From Escarpia spicata (lineage: Eukaryota > Annelida > Polychaeta > Sabellida > Siboglinidae), in assembly GCA_963995525.1 (NCBI GenBank), contig OZ023207.1:3254105-3318104 (forward strand): DNA of 64,000 bases, written 5' to 3'. The notes under the pieces are model-generated. The model was not told where the DNA came from and ran no database searches. It saw nothing but the letters and a program-made list of their open reading frames with translations. Position numbers and translations under genes: made by a program. Numbering within the stretch: the stretch's first letter is position 1; every line of letters begins with the position of its first letter. Below are positions 54,461 through 64,000 of the stretch, piece by piece.

Positions 54461-55373
54461 TCCCTCTCATTGTTCATACATATTTAATTTCATCTTTACT
54501 TTACTTTACATAATCAAAGTGTTTATCTATACATAGTAATAATCCTCCTTTAGTGCTGCAACGTTTTCCTTGGGATATACAGTCATATCCATTTAATTGA
54601 ATTAGTGATAAGTCATCATTATCAGATAGCCAGCTCTCTTGGATACATATTATGCTAAATTTAAAATAAAGGAAGTTAAGTAATTTGCAAGTGCCTCATG
54701 TTCACTAAACTTTGCGTTAATGGACTGTAAATTTGAGATTAGCATACTGAAATGTTTATTATAGTTTTGGACTAATAAATAAATTTTTTCAAAATAATAA
54801 TATGTCGATCGGCGTATTACTGGCACTTCATCATTTTCATCTATGGTATTTTCTTATGTTTAAGATATGATTTAGACAGTGTATTTTAAATGTTAAAGAG
54901 ATCAGCATACTTCCAATGTGTATTAAGGTTTTAGTAAGAGTGTGTGCCTTTAGTGTTTTAGTTACTAGATTTTTTTAAACAATATTTGTATTTTGTTCAT
55001 GTAAAGCTAAGTAGCTACTTAAAGTGTCAGAGAAAAAAAAAACTGACTATATTTAGAAAAAAATACAAGACAAAAAGGCGATGTAATATAAAACAGACAG
55101 GACCATTTGACAAGATGGCCCGATAAAAAACGTAAGAATAAATCTGTATTTTTAGTGGTAGTACATTTTAGCCAACATATTTCCAATATATATGCAAAGC
55201 AATTAATACACAGAATTTATCAAATATATGAGTAATTTCATTACTAAATGTAACAGCTTTTACATGTTTATGTTTTACAACGTTCACTAGTCCAGAAGAA
55301 GAGTGCCAAACTTACTCTACTCAGAGAGTCATCAAGCATGTAAGTTGATACAGTAGCACATTGGTGATACCGA
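54461..55373. other. No gene recognised
   Basis: AT-rich. 54500-54740 may be the endonuclease end of LINE D. Nothing else can be supported. Confidence 0.4.
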
Positions 55374-56749
55374 ACATTTTCCGATGTGGAGACAATTTCA
55401 AATTGTTCCTTCTTAGCAAAAATCTAGGAAACTGTTTTCTTTAGCAGTAGGCTATCAATATTTGTGTTGTGTTGCAGCAAGGAGACACAATTATAAATGC
55501 AAAGTGATATGCACACCATATAGGAGGAAAGAGCCTACTTGATCATGTCGCAATTAACATCATGGCTGCACCATGCCATTACAACAGGGTAAACTGAAAA
55601 GCCGGATCGCGTTTTATGATCTAAAAGACACCACATCCCTCCACGCGTAGTTTTTTTTAGCTTAAACTGTGAAATGTCTGTAACCGTAAAACAAGACCAA
55701 TCAACACAAGTGTCTACAATTGCTATATCAGTTAAAGCACCAGAAATAACAAACGCCACAGGGCAGCGTTCAGCGCACACCCACAAAACCAACTGTGGTT
55801 TATACATCCAATCAGATCGGGCGGACTTGGAAAGTGCTGGTGCCATCTCTCGCTATGTTAGTACAGGCAATATTGGTGAAGTACACGACGTAATCACCGT
55901 CTCACGCAATGGCGATTTAACTACCGGCGATGTTACCAGTGTTATACCTTCCATGTGTGGGATAACACCGACACCTGGTGGTATTGGCAATGTTGTGCCG
56001 ACATTCTCCTCCGGAATGCGGTCACGTAGATGATTCACGTGACGTCTCCATACGCATCCAACAGTCAGACTGACGTGACCGCATTCCAGAGAAGAATGTC
56101 GACATGTCATTGCCACTACCACCAGGTGTCGGTGTTGTCCCATCCATGGCAGGTGTTATACTTGCAACATCGCCAGTAATTAAATTGTCATCGCGTGAAA
56201 CGGTGATAACGTCTTGTACTTCACCAATAGTGTATATACCAACAAAGCGATAGATGACACCTGAACTTCGCAGGTCCGCTCGATCCGATTGGATGTATAA
56301 ACCACTTTTGGTGTTATGGGTGTGCGGTGAACGCTGCCCTGTGACAGTTGTTATTTCTGGTGCTTTAACTAATATAGCAATTCTAGACACATGTGTTGAT
56401 TGGACTTATTTTGCTGTTACTGACATTTTAAGTTAGATAAAACTTTGCTTGGAGGAATGTGTCTTTCGGGTCCTAAAACGCTATCCGTCTTTTCAGTTTA
56501 CCCTGTTGTAGCCATGATGTCAATTGCGACATGACACATTTTGTTCTTTCCTCCCACATGGTGTTAATGTCAATGGCGATATAATGATGATAATAACGTA
56601 TTATCAAACGTTATATTAGTATTGTATTTATAGCTATGTCTCCTTGCAGCAACACAATGCAAATATTGGTAGCCTATTACTAAGTAAAACAGTTTCCTAG
56701 ATTTCTGCTAAGAAGGAACAATTTGAAACTGTCTCCACATCGGAAAAAA
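55374..56749. repeat. Long inverted repeat, about 1.38 kb, with a coding-like arm
   Basis: Left arm from CCGATGTGGAGACA (55379) and right arm ending in the complement (56744) are symmetrical about 56061. Arms are about 660 bp and about 80-85% identical, with almost no spacer. Each arm holds an open frame of about 120 codons reading toward the centre: 55674-56033 plus and 56022-56390 minus. Shared blocks are SVKAPEITNATGQRS / LVKAPEITTVTGQRS, GLYIQSDRADL, IGEV(H/Q)DVITVSR and TPTPGG. A related 35-base piece is at 46921. It could be a foldback transposon or an inverted gene duplicate. The product is not recognised. Confidence 0.85.
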
Positions 56750-56752
56750 ATT

Positions 56753-57010
56753 CTTGTTCACAACAATCATATATATGGGCAAGTACTTGCCTTATTCGTA
56801 TAGATTTGGAGCAGTTTGGATAATGATGTGTAACTATTCGGTCAATAGTATGATTTATTTAGATTTTTTCCCATTTGTTTGAAGTAAAACGGCTAAAATA
56901 TTTTCGACGTGGTTCAACGATGGTACACAGTGTATGCAACATATTCGCTATTATGTGCTGAGTTTGTGTGATCTTTTTAAATAAAACTCACATTGTAGAA
57001 TTATTTTCAG
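56753..57010 (+). pseudogene. Receptor fragment (end of TM6 to tail), copy F
   Basis: Plus strand: GKYLPYSYRFGAVWIMMCN-like stretch, then NSMIYL and a stop in place of the first codons after TM7 (CATTTGTTTGAAG), then the 3' flank with ATAAAACTCACATTG. Directly follows the inverted repeat. Confidence 0.8.
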
Positions 57011-57041
57011 TAGCTTTGTTTACTATTAAACGTTATATATT

Positions 57042-57366
57042 ATGAACAATGCTCTAAGTCTCCCTCATATTAATTATGGCTTACTTTTATGGGGTCATCA
57101 GGCACATCGAATTTTAAAATTACAGAAAAAAGCATTACGAATAATGTCCTCAAGTAAATACAATGTTCACACAAGTCCTATTTTTAAAAGACTTCAGCTA
57201 AAGTTGGATGACTTTTATAAAATCCAACAATTAAAATGTTATTATGAATTAATTAACAATCTTTTTCCCTACTACTTCAATGTTTTCCCAAGCACAAACA
57301 TCTATGATATTCATCAGCACTGCACACGTGAAAGAAGTAATCTGTATATGTCCAGATTCAAACATT
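57042..57366 (+). mobile_element. LINE D 3' fragment
   Basis: About 108 codons: SLPHINYGLLLWGHQAHRIL, LQKKALRIMSSSKYNVHTSP, LQLKLDDFYKIQQLKCYYEL. This is the C-terminal region of the LINE D type, resembling 52486-52872. Confidence 0.7.
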
Positions 57367-57407
57367 AATTTACAAAAAATGCATTAGACGCAACATAGCA
57401 TAGCCAG

Positions 57408-57836
57408 TTAACTTCTCCACTACTGCCTCTCTCCTCTCCTCCATCACTGCCTCTCTCCTCTCCTCCATCACTGCCTCTCCCATCTTCTCCACTACTGTCT
57501 CTCCCCTCTTCTCCACTACTGCTTCTCCCCTCTCCTCCATCATTGCCTCTCTCCTCTCCTCCATCACTGCCTCTCCCATCTTCTCTACTACTGCCTCTCC
57601 CCCTCTTCCCAACTACTGTCTCTCCCCTCTCCCCCATCACTGCCTCTCCCATCTTCTCCACTGCTGTATCTCCCCTCTTCTCCACTACTGCCTCTCCCCT
57701 CTCCTCCATCACTGCCTCTCCCATCTTCTCCACTACTGTCTCTCCCCTCTTCTCCATCACTGCCTCTCCCCTCTTCTCCACAACTGCCTCTCCCCTCTTC
57801 TCCATCACTGCCTCTCCCCTCTTCTCCACTTGGATG
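57408..57836. repeat. 24-bp minisatellite (pyrimidine-rich on the plus strand)
   Basis: About 18 units of the type CTCTCC(C/T)(A/C)TCT(T/C)CTCCACTACTGC with many variants. Minus strand encodes EKRGEAVV-type octamers; the long open frames are due to the 24-bp period. Confidence 0.93.
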
Positions 57837-58730
<894 letters not shown>

Positions 58731-58889
58731 ACACCCATCAACAGAGACGAGGGCAATTACGAACTGCCTCACGTGTACGATGACGTCATTCAGCGTCATC
58801 GGTACTGATGAAGTCGACGTGATACGTTGACGAAAGCCTCTACCAGTTAACCTTAATATCTTGGATATGAAAAATGAAAGTTTCTGATT

Positions 58890-60106
58890 TACTAGGCGAC
58901 AAATACTTTGCATTCAGACTTTAATGAAACTATGCTGCACAAACACACGTACGAACGCATGCACGTACGAACGCACGTACGCACGCACGCACACACGCAC
59001 ACACGCACACACGCACACACGCACACACGCACACACGCACACATACACAGCAGAAGTTTGTCTCTTTTTAACACTAGATAACAAAGAAATAGACATGTAT
59101 GCGCCATTGTCACATTCACCCTCCTTTGCAAAGCAACAATGCGGACAAGTGTATATAGAAGTAGGCCAACTTAATGAGATTTTAGTTTTATTCATTTATA
59201 CATATCATGTAACCTACATGTCCGAGAAGTATCACCAGCCACCAGTACTAACTATATCACTACACTACATTTACAACTGACACAGTATCGGTGGGGGTCA
59301 CTAAGAAATATACATTTACAAATTGAAGAAATCATAGATTTTATTTGAAGAAAACATCTGATGTGCTCTTAGATCACTGAACAGATGAAATGCATGTGTG
59401 AAAGTATAAACACATTGAAAACAACGGCTTGAAAAGTTTACCGAAATGTCTAAATTACGATTTTGTTAAAGGATGTAAAATTCTACATCTACAAAAATCC
59501 CGATAAGTATGATTGCTACCTCACTGTATCGCCAAGTCTAAACAGGTTAAATTGCTAACATATCGTACATTAAACTCAACAATTTATAACTCTATGCAAA
59601 ATATCACCCAGCGGATTTCACCCTAAAATTCGCCATCCTGGATTACAAAGCACAGAACAAACAACGAACCAATCTACAAAATAGCTGTGTGCCATTAAAT
59701 TGTGTCAACCGCGCTTAAGATAGTCATGCCCAAACTTGAACGTACGTAACATCGTCCCCTAGCACCGCGCCGCCTGTGGGCCTACTGCGACTACGTTCCA
59801 CGTCAATCAAAAATCAATAAAAACGCATTCACTGTTCCCCAGCTTCACGTATCCATTTTTATTATAGGCGGCTTGTATCAATGCAGTGGAAACAGTGGTC
59901 ACAGTAATAAGCTTTCTACTAAAGGGCCTTTTGTGAACACGCTCTTTACGCCCAATAATTATGGTCTTGAGGCACAGCCACAGTGAAATTCTACATTTTG
60001 CAATCGCGCTACATAAACGTCTTGAAGATCTTCCAGTCACATATGCATAGTACGCCTCTGGACGAAAATATATACGGTTGTTTACATCTTCGTAGTTACC
60101 CATCGG
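58890..60106. other. Receptor 3' flank, cassette copy F, first part
   Basis: Alignable to 42030-43020 and 35440-36715. Starts ACTAGGCGACAAATAC. Contains CA/CG microsatellite 58945-59050. Interrupted at GTAGTTACCCATC (60095-60106). No gene. Confidence 0.75.
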
Positions 60107-61130
60107 AATCGGAAGCGTTTATTTGACCCACATATAAAACAAAGCGGTACAATTTTCAAAAACCATAATTATCTACAGCTCAGTTATGAAATACTGAATA
60201 TATGTTAAAATAACAAGTAGTACATACATGTGTTATTAAGTAGAATATATAATATAAAAGTAGAAACAATCAATGTATGATATAATCAATTAACAACATC
60301 CTGACCATGAACTATCAGGTTGCTGTAGATAAACTAATACAAGGGTCATCAGGGAGACTGCCACTAAGACCACTGCTGGTCGTTCTTGTAGCAGCCACCC
60401 TATTTAGTCATTTTCAACAAAGTATATTTGGCTTACTTAAACACTTTCGATAAAATAATAACTACACAAGTGCATACTTTCTAAAGCAGTAACGGTTACA
60501 CAAGTATTTGAATTATATTGCCAATAATTGATGTCAAAATCCCAAAAAACTTATTTTAATTTGAAAACTAGCAAATAGTTACAACTAAATCACACACAGT
60601 AATAACAGTACATTGTGAACGTAAATTCACAGAGGTAATAAAATAAAACAATATAATATTATGATTATTGATTGATTATTCAGAATGTCCACACATATAA
60701 CAATCTGGCAAAGAGCACTCTATTCTGTAATTTTGTAGAAAACATATTTTGGCATAACTAATAAATCCTTGTAAACTATATGTTATCTGAAGTGCAGTAT
60801 TGTTTATTAGTAATGAAATATCAAACCTAATACATCGTTTGGCAAAGTCATATTTTGCTTTATTTGTATGAATGTTGTCATGTATCTGTGTACTAATGTT
60901 GTGAACATTTAATTTTTATTTAGCGTAAATGGTACGTTTTACAAATATGCTGGTAAAGTCATGTACACATATTTATAATACAATTTCAATTCCAGTAATT
61001 GCAGCATATCTGTTACACTAAGAATGGTTTTAGTTTCTTAAACAGCGGCTCAGTAAGTGCATTACATTTAGCTAAGATAGTATTATAATCGATTTTTTGT
61101 AGTTTGATGATTATGTTACTTTTAAAACAT
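60107..61130 (-). mobile_element. About 1-kb insertion, probably a truncated LINE (D type)
   Basis: The flanks before and after it are contiguous in the two paralogous copies (36715 and 43022), so it inserted after duplication. CATC is present at both junctions. The AT-rich content with TGTCCACACATATAACAATC and CCTAATACATCGTTTGGCAA resembles the LINE D C-terminal region on the minus strand. No open frame remains. Confidence 0.65.
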
Positions 61131-61440
61131 CCTTTCCATTGAAATAATGTATTTAAGTTATTTTGAAAACAAGTATTTTATTAAACCAGTTGCGCATAGT
61201 CCTTAAATTAAACAATTCAAACTCCACAAATATGAACATCAACTAACCAGAAATCGTGATTATTCTAATTAATTGCGGAGGGAGATTTTCGTAAACACGT
61301 ACGACACACACTCGTACTAACCAATCACGTGATAGAGTGGATGCTGTTAACTGGAGAGGTATTTGTTTATCACCTCACTGTGTCGGTTGTTGTCGGCTTA
61401 ACGTCAACGTTCAGGAGTAGGAGTAGCCCTGATGGCTGGC
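61131..61440. other. Receptor 3' flank, cassette copy F, second part
   Basis: Continues ATTGAAATAATGTATTTAAG..AAACAAGTATTTTATTAAAC as at 36725 and 43035, then GGAGAGGTATTTGTTTATCA as at 43250. Confidence 0.75.
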
Positions 61441-62638
61441 ATGGGCAATATTCACAGCACGGTTCTGTAATATATCCGGGAGAAAGATCTTTCTCCTGTG
61501 ATAACTTCTCCATCTAATATAGACAATTCGTATTTGACAGGCAGGTTCGCAGCGTATTTGGCATCTATTTCGTTCCACCTTCCTGAAACAATGCAGTTCA
61601 TCACAAGCTGCAGTCCCTCGCCTCCTGCCGTTTCGTTATCGATCTGTTCTCGGAGAATACTCTTATTTCTTTCATTTTGGTAGCTCTCAAATGCGTTGAT
61701 GATGAGTTGACTAGTCTGCAACACTAGCCATGATTTTCTATATTGTTTTCCTGGAAACGGAGAAGGTCGAAAAACATCATCTACCGATTCTTCTTTCCTG
61801 GACGATATACCACTTCTATGTTGTAAGGCTGGCGACTCAGAAATATTCGATGAAGTCTCGCTGTCGGTAAATTTACTCATAATGCCCTCGAGTGGTTTGT
61901 GGTCTGTGACGACAATAAACTCTGAAACTTCAATGTAGTAACTGAAATGCTCACAACCCCAGCATATAACTAATGCCTCTCGTTCAGTCTGGCTGTACCT
62001 CGACTCCGCGAATGTTAGCGCTCGACTGCCATATTCTACTATGGAATTCTCTCCATCTATCTTCTTCTGTATAAGAATCGCTCATAGACAACGTGGACTG
62101 GCATCCTCAACGAGTTTGGTGGGTAGCTTCGTATCAAAATAATTCAGCATTTTCCAGTGCGCCATTCAGTCTTACAGCTCACTGAGAACTTATCGCTGAT
62201 CCTCTCCCCAATCCAAGGGAAAATCATGTTTCGTGTGGCTTCTCAACGGCTCTACCTCAGGGCTCTGGCCATTTCTACAACATTTTGCGGCTTGCTTGCG
62301 TGATAACATACACTTTGTCTTAACCTGGTATAACTCCATCTCCACTGAAGACATGTCCAAAGAACTGGATTCTGCTCTTATAGAATTCAATTTTTTTTCT
62401 CTATTTGCCGTGACATTTTACTCTCTCATTCGCTTAAGCACTTTCTTCCCAACCTCCATGTGCTCATCCGCTGTCTGACTGTACATTATGATGTAATCAA
62501 AGATGTTGATGGTGTTGAAGGCTCGACAGTCGAGTAATTTTCGCACTTGGCCATTGGGCTAGTGTACTGCCTCAATTGGACTCACCCATGGCGTGGGACC
62601 CTCTGAATCCTCTATCAAACCTAAATCTTTCAGATTAT
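61441..62638 (-). mobile_element. Gypsy pol fragment (G5)
   Basis: Minus strand: pre-integrase and RNase H parts at 61452-61880 (SKFTDSETSSNISESPALQH, GLQLVMNCIVSGRWNEIDAK), further RNase H, then the RT start region near 62560. Same order as G3 and G4 but without the 9-bp expansion. Confidence 0.85.
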
Positions 62639-63350
62639 TTCCCTTTTACAACATTTAACAAGATTATCTCACAGATAATTAACTGTAGGTGGACAAGGAA
62701 GGCTTTTGGCTTATCGAGTGTCCAACCCTTATCTACGTGTATCCCGACATTCTGAGGTATGTGGTGATTTTATTTTAAAAAGTATTCACGCTACTAGCAC
62801 CCACACATTAATTTACAGACCTTGGTGAAAAATGAAAACTTTCTGATAGCTAATCTGCACTGCTCCTTTACTAATGTAACTCCAGGTCGTCTAATCCTTC
62901 TATCTTTCTAAACTGAGAAAAAATATTTCTATCAATATTTTCATAACCATTCAATATCTTAAGCCTTTTATCTTATTCCTCTCAAACTCCTGGTCTTGTC
63001 CTGTGTGGAAGCATTTAAATTTCCCAAAATTTAACAACATTTGCCATTTTTGAGACCATTTGATCAATCTGTCAAGATCTTCTTGTAAATGCTGTCTATC
63101 TCCATCACGTTTATTCCTTCTAAACACTTTTGTAGCATCCGCAAAATAAAACATTTCAACACCTTGCTTGTTATACCATCGTCCAAATCGTTCATATATA
63201 CTAAGAATAATATAGGTCTCAGTACTGATCCCTGTGGTACCTAACTCAAAACTAATTTCCAGTTTGAAGCCTCCCCGTCAACTACGACCCGTTGTCTTCT
63301 GTCAATCAATAATTTTTCTATCCAGTTTATTGTACCATTACCTATTAATT
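62639..63350 (-). mobile_element. CR1 fragment (F6)
   Basis: Almost identical to F4 at 38109-38900, including the start ACAACATTTAACAAGATTAT and the same deletions (AAGCC.TTTATCTTATTCCTCTCA). 62951-63154 encodes FADATKVFRRNKRDGDRQHL. Confidence 0.85.
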
Positions 63351-63810
63351 ATGTTATTAATCTCTATATGATGGAGTCAATTCTTGGTACACCAATCACC
63401 TAAGTCTCTATTATCTTTTGAGATAGATGGATGCCAATAATGATTGTTTGGATTCTGATTTGATACGTCATCAAGAGCCACTATTCTAACAAGGCTATAA
63501 TTTCCTGGCACGATTGTTCAACCAAATATCTGTCCAGTCTTTTTCTGTATAATCTGAACTGAAATTCCTTGCAGCATCACTATAGTCCACTCTATGCCCA
63601 CTCTATGTCCACTCTATGTCCACTTCCACATACCTAAATTTGCCCAAATGCGAGATGACCAGCCGGCCAACAGACAGCAGTCTGATATCTTACGGTACTC
63701 TAAAAGTCTCATCTGCCTCGCATTAAGTACATGTATTACCACGCAACACGCGTGCAAAAACACCGATTAGCGCATTGCACGGCAGTTATGTCTTTGTCGT
63801 AGCACTGAAA
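63351..63810. mobile_element. LTR-like repeat, third partial copy
   Basis: Shares GATGCCAAT.ATGATT, ATACGTCATCAAGAGCCACT and ACTGAAATTCCTTGCAGCAT with 26270-26560 and 39775-40140. Confidence 0.7.
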
Positions 63811-64000
63811 GATATGTATACTAGTATAGTTAAAATTGACATTGTTAATATAAAGTGATACTGAGTTTAATAAATACTAAACAGGATTCCAGATCTACAT
63901 GTATGTGTACGCATAATCAGCAAGTAGGAAACCAATCTGTCGAATACGACAGCCCGGTGTGAAAAAGGATTCTCCATCACTCACTAGTTGTAATAATATT
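63811..64000. repeat. Single diverged unit of the 69-bp repeat plus its right flank
   Basis: TATAGTTAAAATTGACATTG ... TGATACTGAGTTTAATAAAT is one diverged unit. TAAACAGGATTCCAGATCTACATGTATGTGTACG and onward match 5431-5560. The array itself is not expanded here. Confidence 0.85.

Overview
The window is animal (metazoan) nuclear DNA. Non-coding DNA is AT-rich and full of transposon fragments. There are non-LTR, Gypsy, Penelope-like and Polinton elements, many micro- and minisatellites, and copies of one seven-transmembrane receptor gene. The mix of Polinton, CR1 with an esterase-type ORF1, Gypsy and Penelope suggests an invertebrate, perhaps a marine one. I cannot name the species, and no bacterial gene organisation is present.

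Layout. 1-2745: a decayed LINE with a 45-bp coding repeat expanded 13 times. 3229-5432: a 69-bp minisatellite of about 32 units. 6699-7259 and 23070-23453: the two halves of one receptor gene on the minus strand. 7260-23063: a 15.8-kb Polinton/Maverick (adintovirus-like) element that splits that gene, with terminal inverted repeats and a 6-bp target duplication. 23500-28840: LINE, Gypsy and CR1 debris. 28846-33300: a CR1 retrotransposon with both reading frames open. 34232-35176: an intact receptor paralogue. 35177-63800: at least two more degraded copies of the same cassette (receptor fragment, flank with a CA/CG microsatellite, Gypsy fragment, CR1 fragment), interrupted by an RTE-like LINE, other LINE fragments, a 1.4-kb inverted repeat and a Penelope-like fragment.

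Polinton. Plus-strand side: RPA-like single-stranded-DNA-binding gene, a set of small homologous exons, a cysteine-rich gene, and a protein-primed DNA polymerase with N-terminal zinc fingers. Minus-strand side, from the right end inwards: NADAR-domain gene, packaging ATPase, pVI-like basic protein, conserved Polinton protein, small membrane protein, integrase, two-helix membrane protein, penton, small capsid-associated protein, major capsid protein and adenain-like protease. A further spliced minus-strand gene lies near the left end. Together these are a replication, integration and virion-building set. Most genes carry a single lesion (stop or frameshift), and the integrase has lost most of its catalytic core, so this copy is probably not autonomous.

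CR1. ORF1 (PHD-like finger plus SGNH esterase) ends at a perfect T_TTA_AAC slippery heptamer directly before its stop codon. ORF2 (endonuclease plus reverse transcriptase) is open in the -1 frame and has no start codon before its first endonuclease strand. Translation by -1 frameshifting is the simplest reading.

The items most worth a second look are the CR1 frameshift signal, the NADAR and RPA-like genes in the Polinton, the repeated mini-exons and splice sites in the Polinton early region, the coding inverted repeat at 55.4-56.7 kb, and the receptor gene split by the Polinton.
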